Below, in pieces: positions 26,975 through 36,450 of a stretch of 64,000 bases of DNA (its first letter is position 1; every line of letters begins with the position of its first letter). The stretch covers positions 62,001 to 126,000 of the forward strand of contig JAFDZV010000010.1 of assembly GCA_018266795.1 (NCBI GenBank). The letters are read 5' to 3'. Position numbers and translations under genes: made by a program. The stretch comes from Bacteroidota bacterium. GTDB taxonomy: Bacteria > Bacteroidota > Ignavibacteria > OLB7. The notes beneath the pieces were generated by a model. The model was not told the DNA's origin. It searched no databases and saw nothing but the letters and a program-made list of their open reading frames with translations.

Positions 26975-28246
26975 ATGACATCCGATAAAGGCTTCAAGCG
27001 CCTCGTGCGCGAACGCGCCGCGAAAACCGGCGAGAGCTATACCACCGCTCGCATGCACCTCGTGAAGAAGGAAGGGGACGTACCGTCGCATCACGGCGGG
27101 ACGAATGCCGAGGCGAACGGCGTACGCAACGTGCTGGCCCACCTAGGCCTGCCGATGAGCGAGGCGATGGTGCTCGGGCTGGGCGGCGGCATCGGCGGCG
27201 GCTACATCGCCATCACGCATGGAATGACCGGCTTCATGATCGGCAGCCGTTCCAACTGGTGGGATGCAACGGCATTCGTGCAGCGCGTATGCGACCGCAT
27301 CGGCGCAGGCGTGGCCTTCCGCGAAACCAGCAGCCCGACCACCGCCGTAAAGCATCTCCGCGAGGCGCTCGGCTCCGGAACGCCACCGATTGCATGGCTG
27401 GATCTCTCCTGTCTCCACTACAGCACACTTCCTCCATTCTTCCGCAAGGGAGGCTATCATTCGCTCGTCGTATACAGCGTCGACGAGGAGAACAACCGCG
27501 CCGTTGTCGGTGATCTCACCGATCTCCCGCTGACCGTCACGCCGGCGGAATTGGCGGAGGCTCGCAAGTCCATCACCTCGTTCAAGAATCGCCTGGGTGT
27601 GATCTCGGCACCGACCGATCCTGTCGATTACGAAACGGCCGTGCTCGAGAGTGCCCGTGAATGCGCCGCGGCACTGCTGAAGGGACGCGCCAGGACATTC
27701 GTGCTGGAGGGATTTCGCGCGTGGGGAACCGCAGTCGCGGCGCACACCGGCAAGGAAGCATGGAGCACGCTGTTCCGTACCAACCGTGACGTCATGCGCG
27801 CGCTCACTTCGGTCTATCGATTCGTGGAGCAATGGGGCGGCAGGGCGCTTCTCCGCCCACTCTATGCGGACTTTCTTACGGAGGCTGCGGCACTGACCGG
27901 CCGCGGATCGTTGCGCGAAGTCGCCGAACTCTATCGGGAGTGCGGAGCACGTTGGCACGACGTTGCGCTCGCGGCGCTGCCCGAGGATGTTCCTGCGCTG
28001 CGCGAACGGCGCGAGCTGATGGAGCAAAGCCGCCGTGTGCTGGACGAACGGGGCGATTCTGGTGTTGATGAAGTGAATGCGATGAAGGCGAAGATGGTGG
28101 AACTGGCCGCTCGATCGGCGGAGGAGGAATTCCCGCTGAGTGCGCCGGAACTGCGCGAGCTGTTCGACCAGCTTGGCCGCCTGATTCTTCGTGCATACGC
28201 GGCGGAGATCGAAGCACAGGCGGCTCTTGCGTCCGCCGCTTTGTAG
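26975..28246 (+). CDS. BtrH-like N-terminal domain / DUF4872 protein
   Basis: 423 residues. The first 30 residues form a basic helix motif (KRLVRERAAKTGESYTTAR) seen as an N-terminal add-on in many proteins. Next comes a BtrH-type, cysteine-protease-like or acyltransferase-like domain. HHGGTNAEANGVRNVLAHLG is the region where BtrH has its nucleophile Cys; here I see no Cys at that place. GGYHSLVVYSVDEENNRAVVGDLTD carries the conserved His. A helical DUF4872-like C-terminal half follows. BtrH transfers an acyl group in butirosin synthesis. The missing Cys makes catalysis uncertain. Confidence 0.65.
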   Translation: MTSDKGFKRLVRERAAKTGESYTTARMHLVKKEGDVPSHHGGTNAEANGVRNVLAHLGLPMSEAMVLGLGGGIGGGYIAITHGMTGFMIGSRSNWWDATAFVQRVCDRIGAGVAFRETSSPTTAVKHLREALGSGTPPIAWLDLSCLHYSTLPPFFRKGGYHSLVVYSVDEENNRAVVGDLTDLPLTVTPAELAEARKSITSFKNRLGVISAPTDPVDYETAVLESARECAAALLKGRARTFVLEGFRAWGTAVAAHTGKEAWSTLFRTNRDVMRALTSVYRFVEQWGGRALLRPLYADFLTEAAALTGRGSLREVAELYRECGARWHDVALAALPEDVPALRERRELMEQSRRVLDERGDSGVDEVNAMKAKMVELAARSAEEEFPLSAPELRELFDQLGRLILRAYAAEIEAQAALASAAL

Positions 28247-28312
28247 AAGGCCGGCACGGAACGCACGGCAGCGAAGCCGGGGGAGCCGGGCGCCCCCAAC
28301 CCGATAACGAAC

Positions 28313-28344
28313 AACGGCCGTGCCCGATAGCGGGCACGGCCGTT
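28313..28344. terminator. Bidirectional terminator-like hairpin
   Basis: AACGGCCGTGCCCG and CGGGCACGGCCGTT form a perfect 14-bp stem with an ATAG loop between the convergent BtrH-like and cysS genes. T-runs are weak on both sides. Confidence 0.65.
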
Positions 28345-28433
28345 CCATTTCTGAATCTCGGTTTCGCTTCAGCCGTATTGCCGTTGCCGGCCCGCGCACG
28401 AGGGCCGATCGCTGCCCGGCTCCGCCGCCGCCC

Positions 28434-29903
28434 TCACTCCATCACCCAGCGCGTTCCCTCCTTCGTATCCTCCAGCACAACGCCAACAGCCTTCAGTCGA
28501 TCGCGGATCGCATCGGAGGTGGCGAAGTCCTTGCGCGCACGCGCCTCCTGGCGCAGACCGATCATGATCTCCATCAGATCACCGGCAATCTCCCCCTCGC
28601 CTCCCAGCTCCCGGCTGAAAAGATCGAGGCCCAGGATATCGTCGAACGCGAGCCTGAACGCGTCGGCGAATGCATGAAGCATCCCAAGGTCGCGGTTATC
28701 CGATTCCAGCATCTTGTTCAACTGGCCGATACCTTCGAACAGGGTACCCAGAGCCACCGGTGTGTTGAAATCATCATCCATCGCCTCCAGGAAGGCGGCG
28801 AGGAACGCCGGTTGCTCATGCATCGCCCCGTTCGCCGGAATGCTCACCAGCACCTTGCGCAGCCGAACGATGGCCTTGCGCAGCTTGTCGAGCCCGGAGG
28901 CCGCCGCCTCGATCGCCTCCAGACTGAACTCGAGCGTGGAGCGATAATGGCTTTGAAGAATGAAGAAACGAAGCGCAAGCGGATCGTAGCGCTTGTAGAG
29001 ATCCTTCATGTTGAGCGCGTTCCCCGCGGAGCCCCCCATCTTCGCATCGTTGACGCGCACCATGTTCACATGCATCCAGTAGCGAACGAACGGTGCATCG
29101 TACGCGCCCTGGCTCTGCGCTATCTCGCATTCATGGTGCGGGAACATGTTGTCCAGGCCGCCGGCGTGAATGTCGAAGGTAGTCCCGAGATAGTACCGCG
29201 CCATCACGGAGCATTCAAGATGCCATCCCGGATAGCCCCATCCCCACGGCGAGTACCACTGCATGAAGTGCTCCGGTTCAGCCTTCTTCCAGAGCGCGAA
29301 GTCCTGCGGCGCCCGCTTCTCCTGGTTCTCCGCGATGCGCCCGCCGTACTGCTGATCCTCCGACCTGCGGTTGGAAAGGCCGCCGTACGGAACGAACCCT
29401 TCGGGAAGATCCCGCTGCTGGTATCCTGCCACATCGAAATAGACCGAACCGTTGGAGACATACGCAAGGCCGCGCTCCAGCAGCAGCTCGGCGGTCGTGA
29501 TCTGCTGGCGGATGAAGTCCGTTGCGTGGGGCATCCTGTCCGGACGCAGAACATTCATTCGGTCAAGATCCTCCAGCCAGCTCGCCTCGTAGTAGGCAGC
29601 GATCTCGAACGGAGATCTGTTCTCACGCCGCGCCTGCGCCTCCATCTTGTCCTCCCCTTCATCCGCATCATCGGCCAGATGGCCCACGTCCGTGATGTTC
29701 ATCACGAAGATCAGATGTTCCGCCCCGTAAGCATGCATCAGATAGCGGCGGACAACGTCGGTGGAGATATAACTCTTCGCATGTCCGATGTGCATGTGCT
29801 TGTAGACGGTGGGGCCGCAGCGATACATCCGGATCAGGCTCGGATCGATCGGCTGGAACTCCTCCTTCGTCCGCGACAACGTATTGTAAATGCGAAGCGA
29901 CAT
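28434..29903 (-). CDS. cysS: Cysteinyl-tRNA synthetase
   Basis: 489 residues, normal for CysRS. It shows MYRCGPTVY (first zinc ligand Cys), HMHIGHAKSY (HIGH), WHLECSVMA and FPHHECE (remaining zinc ligands), and an anticodon-binding C-terminus. The KMSKS loop is changed: DAKMGGSAGN stands where KMSKSLGN is expected, so the second lysine is a glycine. Related Bacteroidota enzymes commonly vary the third position (KMGKS), so this may be a lineage variant rather than a defect. Follows mogA by 49 bases. Confidence 0.95.
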   Translation of the reverse strand: MSLRIYNTLSRTKEEFQPIDPSLIRMYRCGPTVYKHMHIGHAKSYISTDVVRRYLMHAYGAEHLIFVMNITDVGHLADDADEGEDKMEAQARRENRSPFEIAAYYEASWLEDLDRMNVLRPDRMPHATDFIRQQITTAELLLERGLAYVSNGSVYFDVAGYQQRDLPEGFVPYGGLSNRRSEDQQYGGRIAENQEKRAPQDFALWKKAEPEHFMQWYSPWGWGYPGWHLECSVMARYYLGTTFDIHAGGLDNMFPHHECEIAQSQGAYDAPFVRYWMHVNMVRVNDAKMGGSAGNALNMKDLYKRYDPLALRFFILQSHYRSTLEFSLEAIEAAASGLDKLRKAIVRLRKVLVSIPANGAMHEQPAFLAAFLEAMDDDFNTPVALGTLFEGIGQLNKMLESDNRDLGMLHAFADAFRLAFDDILGLDLFSRELGGEGEIAGDLMEIMIGLRQEARARKDFATSDAIRDRLKAVGVVLEDTKEGTRWVME

Positions 29904-29952
29904 GTATGCTATATGTGGTCAGTTGATTGTTGTTGATCCGCGCGGAGCCGCG

Positions 29953-30453
29953 CTATTTCGTGCCGGTATGCTCGATGTCGGCGATGGCATCCTGGCGCAG
30001 CACGCGCAGTGCATGCGGCAGCACCGGCATGATCACATCGAGGCACTGGCGAACGCCCTTCGGCGATCCCGGAAGGTTCACGATCAAAGTTCGCCCTGCA
30101 ATGCCGCATACGCCCCGGGAGAGCACGGCAAACTTCGTGAACGTGAGCGAGGCGGCACGCATCGCTTCGGCCAGGCCGTCGGCCCTGCGCTCGATCACCT
30201 CCAGCGTAGCCTCCGGTGTTACGTCACGCTGCGCGAACCCGGTTCCGCCGGTCGTCACAATCAGTGCGTACCCCTCCGCTACGCATCGCCGAAGCATTTC
30301 GGTAATGCGCGGGCGATCGTCCGGAACGATCTCCTGCAATTCAATCCTGAACGTCTCCGGATCGAACGCGGCCGCCGCTTCGGGGCCCGAGATATCTTCG
30401 CGCTCTCCGGCCGCGGAGCGGTCGCTTACGGTAATAATGGCAACGCTGTGCAT
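29953..30453 (-). CDS. mogA: MogA/MoaB-type molybdenum cofactor protein
   Basis: 166 residues. IITVSDRSAAGEREDISGP at the N-terminus, LIVTTGGTGFAQRDVTPEA (the molybdopterin-binding TTGGTG motif with the following D-x-T-P-E) and VNLPGSPKGVRQCL are all hallmarks. It adenylylates molybdopterin before metal insertion. A length near 166 fits both MogA and MoaB; MogA is favoured by the DxTPE segment. The rest of the Mo-cofactor pathway is not in the window, although a MOSC protein is present at 8401. Confidence 0.9.
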   Translation of the reverse strand: MHSVAIITVSDRSAAGEREDISGPEAAAAFDPETFRIELQEIVPDDRPRITEMLRRCVAEGYALIVTTGGTGFAQRDVTPEATLEVIERRADGLAEAMRAASLTFTKFAVLSRGVCGIAGRTLIVNLPGSPKGVRQCLDVIMPVLPHALRVLRQDAIADIEHTGTK

Positions 30454-30530
30454 GGGGCGATCCCTGGATATTCACGTGAATCGGAGAACGGCCGTTTCGC
30501 GCGCGTGCGGCGTCGCACGGCGACACCCGG

Positions 30531-31640
30531 CTATGTACTGCTTGCGAGATGCTGATCGATCAGGCTGATGGCGTTGTCGATCTGCTCGGCGAGCAGCCTT
30601 CGCTCCTCCTCTTCGAAGAGCGACGGCATTGCACCACCGGCAGCCTTGAGATGGCGGATCTCATCCTCCATCCCGGCAATCCGGCTGCGCAGCGTCTCCG
30701 CCTCGCGGAGAGCGTCGGCAGCGGCCTCCTCGCGCTGCGATGCAGCCTTCCGGCTCTCCGCCAGTTCACCGGCAAGTTCGCCAACGCGCGCATGCAGCGC
30801 CTTGATCCGTTCGTCGTCCGTATCGCCGGCGGAGGCTAGCTGCTCGCGCAGCCCATCGGCGACAGACTCCGCGGCACGACTCTGCTCCTCCAGTTCGGCG
30901 ATCCGACGGCTGAGACTCTCGCGCTCGGTATCGGCGGCTACAACCGAATGCTGCAGGGAGGCGACCGCGGCGGCATGCTCCTGCTCGCGTCGCGCCAGCG
31001 TCTCGTGCGCGGCGCGGAGATCGCGCTCCCGGGCCTCCAGTTCTTCGGCATGCGCCGCACCGCCTGCATCGCCGGCTCTGCGGTTCGCAAGCTCTGCCTC
31101 GAGAGCCGCCTTCTCGTTCAGCAGCGCATCGCACCGTTCCTCGAACGCATGCGACGCGTTCGCCGCAGCCGCGGCCTCCGTACGTGCCATGGCTTCGGCG
31201 CGCGTGGCCGCATCCAGCTTCGCGATCGCCTGAAGATGCTTCTCCTCCAGCAGCGCACGCTCGCGCTGCCCGGCAACGATGCTTGCACGCAACACGGCGA
31301 GATCCTCGCTGCCGCGCTCGAGCTCCGCAAGCTGCGCGTCTCGATCGGCCAGGACCCGTTCCAGCTCCACAACGCGCGCCTCCAGCTCCGAAGCGGATGC
31401 CTCGGCGGCGCGTGCACGCTCCTCCAGCTTGATCGCGCGCGTACGTTCGGCACCGGCCGCATCCATCTGCGACGATGCCGCAGCGACGGCAATCTCACGC
31501 TCCTGCGTCAGTTCATCGATTCGCTCGCGCAACTGTTTGCGCTCGCGGCGCATCTCGCGATGGCGATCGTTGAGAACCTCCACCACCTGCTGCAGGCGAT
31601 CGATCGCTCTGCGAATGTCCGCGTTCTCGTTCAGGTTCAT
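30531..31640 (-). CDS. Long coiled-coil protein
   Basis: 369 residues of nearly uninterrupted heptads rich in A, E, R and L (QQVVEVLNDRHREMRRERKQ through AGMEDEIRHLKAAG), with no signal peptide, ending in LFEEEERRLLAEQIDNAISLIDQH. It lies 158 bases downstream of pheT on the same strand, where Bacteroidota often keep a coiled-coil gene next to a zapA-like cell-division gene. A structural or division role is inferred from context only. The long alternative frames across this region result from its composition. Confidence 0.75.
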   Translation of the reverse strand: MNLNENADIRRAIDRLQQVVEVLNDRHREMRRERKQLRERIDELTQEREIAVAAASSQMDAAGAERTRAIKLEERARAAEASASELEARVVELERVLADRDAQLAELERGSEDLAVLRASIVAGQRERALLEEKHLQAIAKLDAATRAEAMARTEAAAAANASHAFEERCDALLNEKAALEAELANRRAGDAGGAAHAEELEARERDLRAAHETLARREQEHAAAVASLQHSVVAADTERESLSRRIAELEEQSRAAESVADGLREQLASAGDTDDERIKALHARVGELAGELAESRKAASQREEAAADALREAETLRSRIAGMEDEIRHLKAAGGAMPSLFEEEERRLLAEQIDNAISLIDQHLASST

Positions 31641-31798
31641 TGCCTGGAGCCCGTTTGAAAAGAATGAAAGCGCCGAGCACGAGTGGCCGTACGATTGCGC
31701 CTGTCACTACATCATCGAAATCATCGAATCCGTCACTGCCCTGCAAACAGATCGCTGCGGCAGCCGCACAACGGCTGCCGCACAACGGCTGCGGGCCG

Positions 31799-34207
31799 CT
31801 ACGCCGTTCCGCGCAGCTTCGCACCGAACCGGCCTTCCAACTGATTCACGATTCCGCCCACGGCATCATCAACCACTGCATCCTCCAACGTCTTCTCGTA
31901 GGAGGTAAAGGAGAGCGCATAGGTCATGGACTTCTTCCCCTCCTCGATTCCCTTCCCCTGATACAGGTCGAAGAGCCGTACGGCGGTGAGAAGCGTACCG
32001 CCGGCGGAACGGATTGTTCCCTCCAGCGTTGCGTTCTCAACGGCCGCGTCAACGAGCAGCGAGATGTCGCGATGCACCACCGGATACTTCGAGGGCGCAT
32101 GGTACCTGGCGATCGGCGCGATGTTGCGCGCGAGGCGCTCCACGTCGAACACGGCGATCACCGGCGCTCCGGAGACGTCGAAGCGCTGCAGGAGCCCGGG
32201 ATCGAACGGCCCCAGACGCCCCACCTCGTCCTGGTCGGCGAAGATGACGAGCGCGGGCGCTCCGAATCCCCACTTCACCTGATCCGAGGCCTCGTAACGC
32301 ACCTGCGCAACGCCGACGCGAGCCAGGTAGCGATCGATCATGCCGCGGAGGTCGTACAGATCGGCCGCACGATCGGGAACGTCCCAGCCGCGCACACCGC
32401 CGGCGCCCGAAGCGCAGATGGAAAGCTCCGTCATCTCCACGATCCCCGGCACAACGCCCTGATCCTCCCGTCCGGCACGAAACGCCATGCCGATCTCGAA
32501 GAGGCGGAGATCGGTACGGCCGTAGCGCATGTTCAGCGCGAGCGTGGACGCCATGGTTGGCACCATGCTCGTCCGCAGCATGGACGTATCCCGCCCGAGC
32601 GCGTTGCGAAGTTCGATCGGTGTTCCGTACGCCGACGCCGTTTCCGGATCGGTGAAGTAATACGGAACGATCTCCGTGAAGCCGTTGTCGATGAAGAAGG
32701 CGCGGGTTGCCGCAACCAGCTTCTGAAGCGGATCCACGGAGGTATCGAACGTCACCGCCGCATGCGGATTGGCGGGAATACGATCGTAGCCATAGAGGCG
32801 CGCGATCTCCTCGATCAGATCGATCTCCTCCAGGATATCCGGCCGCCATGTCGGGGCAACGACAATCACCTCACCCTCATCCACGTTCGCAATCCGGAAG
32901 CCGATGCTTTCGAGATACCGGCACTGCATCGCCGGCTCGATCGAGACGCCCAGGATTGCATTGGTTCGAGCGAAGCGAAGGATCGGCGACGGCTGCGCGA
33001 TCGGCTCCGGGTAGACATCGATAACGCCTGCCAGCACTTCGCCGCCGGCGATCTCCGCAATCAATGCCGCCGCGCGATCGGCCGCATAGGCTGTCATCGC
33101 CCAGTCGGCACCGCGCTCGAAGCGATAGCTGGCATCGGTTGAAATGCCGAGAAGCTTCGCCGTGCGCCGCACGGAGGCAGGATTGAAGTAGGCTGATTCC
33201 AGCAGCACGTTCACGGTGCCGTCGGTAATCTCGGAGTTCTCCCCACCCATCACCCCGGCGATCGCCACCGGCCGTTCGGCGTCGCATATCAGCAGAGCAC
33301 CTTCGGGGAGTTCGTGTTCCTTGCTGTCCAGCGTCGTGAACCGCTCGCCCGGAAGCGCGGCACGCACCTCGATACGATGCCCGGCAAGCGTGTCGTAGTC
33401 GAACGCATGCAGCGGCTGGCCGCACTCGAACAGAACATAGTTGGTGATATCCACGATGTTGTTCCGCGGGCGAAGCCCCAGCTTGCGCATCGTCTCCTGA
33501 AGCCACTCGGGCGACGGCCCAACCTTCACCCCTCTGATCAGGCGCGCCATGTACCGCGGGCAGAGCGCGGGATCGTGCACGACAACGGATGCGGCCTCGT
33601 GGACGCCGGCCGATGACTCCGCAACCTTCACCTCCGGAAGCCCGGCTCGTCCGCCCGTGAGAGCAGCGACCTCGCGCGCCACACCGATATGGCTCAGACA
33701 GTCCGGACGATTCGGTGTGATGTCGATCTCGAAGATCACATCGCCAAGCAGTTCGGCAACGGCCATTCCCACCGGCGTATCCTCCGGCAGAACCATGATG
33801 CCGTCGTGATCATCGCTCAGCCCAAGCTCCGCAGCGGAGCAGATCATGCCGTTGGACTCGATGCCGCGGATCTTTCTCTTTTCGATCGTGAAGCCGGCTG
33901 TGGCTATGAACTGCCCAACCGGCGCGAAGACGATCTTCTGTCCGGCGGCAACGTTCGGTGCGCCGCACACCACGGTCACCGGATCGCCGCCGGTGGTCAC
34001 CGTGGTAACCGAAAGCTTGTCCGCGTTCGGATGCTTCTCGCACGTGAGCACATGCCCAACAACGAACCCGGCCAGCGCGGTAAATCGATCGTCGATCGAG
34101 GCGACTTCAATCCCACGGCTCATCAAGAGCGAAGCAAGCTCCGCCGGCGCGTAGGAGTATGGAACAATCGTCTTGAGCCACGACTGGATGATGTTCTTGT
34201 TCGGCAT
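31799..34207 (-). CDS. pheT: Phenylalanyl-tRNA synthetase beta subunit
   Basis: 802 residues, full length. Domains in order: tRNA-binding OB domain (residues about 40-150, CEKHPNADKLSVT, then VCGAPNVAAGQKI), B3/B4 editing domain (RNNIVDITNYVLFECGQPLH), B5 (RFARTNAILGVSI...PTWRPDI), the catalytic-core-like domain, and the C-terminal FDX-ACB anticodon-binding domain (PSKYPVVHRDISLLV, ending LRGTA). It pairs with PheS, which is not in the window. The ATG at 34207 matches the family start. A short piece resembling residues of its OB domain recurs at 47.9 kb. Confidence 0.97.
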   Translation of the reverse strand: MPNKNIIQSWLKTIVPYSYAPAELASLLMSRGIEVASIDDRFTALAGFVVGHVLTCEKHPNADKLSVTTVTTGGDPVTVVCGAPNVAAGQKIVFAPVGQFIATAGFTIEKRKIRGIESNGMICSAAELGLSDDHDGIMVLPEDTPVGMAVAELLGDVIFEIDITPNRPDCLSHIGVAREVAALTGGRAGLPEVKVAESSAGVHEAASVVVHDPALCPRYMARLIRGVKVGPSPEWLQETMRKLGLRPRNNIVDITNYVLFECGQPLHAFDYDTLAGHRIEVRAALPGERFTTLDSKEHELPEGALLICDAERPVAIAGVMGGENSEITDGTVNVLLESAYFNPASVRRTAKLLGISTDASYRFERGADWAMTAYAADRAAALIAEIAGGEVLAGVIDVYPEPIAQPSPILRFARTNAILGVSIEPAMQCRYLESIGFRIANVDEGEVIVVAPTWRPDILEEIDLIEEIARLYGYDRIPANPHAAVTFDTSVDPLQKLVAATRAFFIDNGFTEIVPYYFTDPETASAYGTPIELRNALGRDTSMLRTSMVPTMASTLALNMRYGRTDLRLFEIGMAFRAGREDQGVVPGIVEMTELSICASGAGGVRGWDVPDRAADLYDLRGMIDRYLARVGVAQVRYEASDQVKWGFGAPALVIFADQDEVGRLGPFDPGLLQRFDVSGAPVIAVFDVERLARNIAPIARYHAPSKYPVVHRDISLLVDAAVENATLEGTIRSAGGTLLTAVRLFDLYQGKGIEEGKKSMTYALSFTSYEKTLEDAVVDDAVGGIVNQLEGRFGAKLRGTA

Positions 34208-34590
34208 GGAAGAAGCGTCCGCGTACTGTTGTGAATCGAGCCTCAATGTAGCAAATGGCCCACTAGGCAGCAAAAACAAGGCGTGGTGGTTGCCGATCGC
34301 AACAATCGCGCCGCGTCCCAAGTGATGATGAACATCGCAGCATGCCGCATGCCTCGCGTGCCGATCGTAGTGCGCCGCCGCGGAACACCACCGCGGAACA
34401 CCGCCATGCCGGAATGCGTGCTTGCATCACCTCATGCGCCGCCGTATGTTCGCAGCCCCGGCAGCCGCGGGCCTTCCAGGCATGTACGCGTGCGTACACT
34501 GCGCCGAGAGGTTCGATCGTCTACCGGAGGCGTTGATATGCGTGACGAGCGCACAACGCCGATCGATGCAACGTGCAATCAATCAACCGA
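34208..34590. promoter_or_regulatory. Divergent promoter region of pheT and ssrA
   Basis: 383 bases between pheT (leftward) and the tmRNA gene (rightward). It contains a 16-base palindrome, TGTACGCGTGCGTACA, at 34483-34498. I do not see a consensus promoter for either gene. Confidence 0.45.
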
Positions 34591-34961
34591 GGGGATGTAA
34601 TGGTTTCGACGGGGAGCGGATTGCTTGCGGTTGCGCTGCCGCGCCTTCCTGTGGTGCGCGTTATCTCCACACAGGGAACAAACAAATGCGAACTCTTACG
34701 AGTATCGCCTCGCTGCCTAAGTAGTACTTAGCTGGTGAGCATCCTGCCGGGGCCTGCCTGTTGGCGCCGGATTGTGGGTGTCGCAATAACAGGATAGCGG
34801 CCGCTGCTCGGCGAGCGGTTGAGGCTGCGAATCCATAGCTCGCTGGCCTGAGGTCAACCCTGTCTGTCGGGATGCCTCAGGCGAGATTCAAAGACAGACT
34901 ACGCAGCGTAGAAGCCTCAGGAGTCTCTTTTCGGACGGGGGTTCGATTCCCCCCATCTCCA
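34591..34961 (+). ncRNA. ssrA: Transfer-messenger RNA
   Basis: The 5' end GGGGATG pairs with CATCTCC at 34954-34960 to close the acceptor stem. The conserved GGTTTCGACGGGG follows at the 5' side, and GGGGGTTCGATTCCCCCC is the T-arm. The discriminator A is at 34961 and CCA is not encoded. The internal reading frame around 34676-34720 ends in the tag NANSYEYRLAA followed by TAA; the exact resume codon is uncertain (GAA at 34676 is a candidate). It rescues stalled ribosomes and tags the peptides for proteolysis. Confidence 0.95.
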
Positions 34962-34966
34962 CAATG

Positions 34967-35000
34967 AGCCGCGATTCTGATACAGAATCGCGGCTTTTTT
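34967..35000 (+). terminator. Rho-independent terminator of ssrA
   Basis: AGCCGCGATTCTG and CAGAATCGCGGCT form a 13-bp stem with an ATA loop and six Ts, starting five bases after the tmRNA 3' end. It also separates the tmRNA gene from the biosynthetic region that ends at 35140 on the other strand. Confidence 0.92.
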
Positions 35001-35139
35001 ATAGGCAGGGGAAAGAAGTGGGAAGGATTCGGTTGCCGATACCGGATTCGTACTGTTGAATGGTGTTCGTAACTCAAGGGGGACCGCGTCGATTGCCCAT
35101 TGGCCAATTGCGCCGAGCCTCCGCAACCGTGACGCCACA

Positions 35140-36450
35140 TCAGCGCCGTGGTACGGCCTCGACATTCGGCATCCGAAAACGCACCGGCGTGGTGTCCAGA
35201 AAGTTGATGGCTTCTCGCTGAAAGTCGATTCGCGGCCACAGCTGCTTCACAACACCCTGGAATACGAGCAGAGAGAGGATCGTCATGATGAATCTCGTTG
35301 TCCCGCGGAGTCCGGACCCACGTTGAATCCTGAACAGAGAAGATGAGAACGTGACGACGTCAAAGTCACGGCCCTCGCCACCGAAATGATGATCCACCAG
35401 GTCAACGATCCGTATCTCGAAGTCATCGTAATGGAACCAAGGAGCATGGTAGGGAGCACTCTGTTGGAGGATTTGCGCGCACTCCTTCCCGCCATTTGTC
35501 ACCATCGCATAAAAGAAGGAACGGAATGCATCGATTTCATCATCCGACAATCGCGCCACCAGACCAAAATCGAGCAGGACACACGTACATCCCGAGCGGA
35601 AGAAGATATTCCCGGGATGCATATCGGCATGAACAAAGCCATAGGAAAAAATCATCGAATATATCGCCCGCAGGCTGATCAACGCGCACACGGCACGTGC
35701 AGCATCATCGAGCTCCGTGCTGTCGATTTTTACCAGATCGTCGATAAATTCCATAACCAGCACCGATTCGCTGCAGAACTCATCGAACAGCCGCGGAACC
35801 TTCACATAAAAATTCTCCGAAAAATTCCTTCCGAAGGTCCTACAGTTCTCTGCCTCGAGCACAAAATCCAGTTGCTGGGCAACGTTGTCACTAAACTCGC
35901 AGATCAGGTCGGAAAGCGGGACAAGCTTCATTCCAGGGAAACGCGAGCACACGGATGCCACACCTCGCATCAGCATGAGATCGGCCGTAAGAACAGCCTC
36001 CACCCCCGGCCGGCGGACTTTCACGGCCACGGCTTCCCCACTGCGCAACACCGCTCGATGCACCTGCGCGATACTTCCGCTGGCAACCGGGTCCGCGACG
36101 ATGTGCGCGAAAACGTGGTCCATGGGCCTGCCGATCTCTTTCTCGAGCACGCTCCGAATTGATGGCCACGCGGCCGGGTGCGTGGCGTCCTGAAGGCGAG
36201 ACAGCATGTGAATCATTGCCGGGGGAAGAAGGTCGGGTCGTGAGCTTAGAATCTGTCCAAACTTGACGAATGTCGGCCCCAACGCTTCCAGGAAGGCCGC
36301 AAGATTGCTGCCCGCCACCTCAGTGCCCATATATCGGCGTCCGGACGCCATGCAGGCGACTGCATGCACAGCACTCAGTCCGGCCCACCGGGCCGTGATA
36401 CATGCGATACGTACCGCCCGTACCAGCAATCTCCATCGATCCGATCTCAT
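35140..36450 (-). CDS. ABC1/UbiB-family atypical kinase
   Basis: 436 residues. Family motifs are present: KFGQILSSRPDLLP (KxGQ extension), ASGSIAQVHRA (the Ala-rich loop replacing the kinase P-loop), VAVKVRRPG, FVHADMHPGNIFF (catalytic loop) and VLLDFGLVARL (DFG). A short C-terminal region lacks the usual two membrane helices except LSLLVFQGVVKQLW. UbiB proteins are ATPases needed for quinone hydroxylation. In this position, last on the strand after the polyketide genes, it may support a membrane-bound oxidation step. The start at ATG 36450 is tentative. Confidence 0.82.
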   Translation of the reverse strand: MRSDRWRLLVRAVRIACITARWAGLSAVHAVACMASGRRYMGTEVAGSNLAAFLEALGPTFVKFGQILSSRPDLLPPAMIHMLSRLQDATHPAAWPSIRSVLEKEIGRPMDHVFAHIVADPVASGSIAQVHRAVLRSGEAVAVKVRRPGVEAVLTADLMLMRGVASVCSRFPGMKLVPLSDLICEFSDNVAQQLDFVLEAENCRTFGRNFSENFYVKVPRLFDEFCSESVLVMEFIDDLVKIDSTELDDAARAVCALISLRAIYSMIFSYGFVHADMHPGNIFFRSGCTCVLLDFGLVARLSDDEIDAFRSFFYAMVTNGGKECAQILQQSAPYHAPWFHYDDFEIRIVDLVDHHFGGEGRDFDVVTFSSSLFRIQRGSGLRGTTRFIMTILSLLVFQGVVKQLWPRIDFQREAINFLDTTPVRFRMPNVEAVPRR

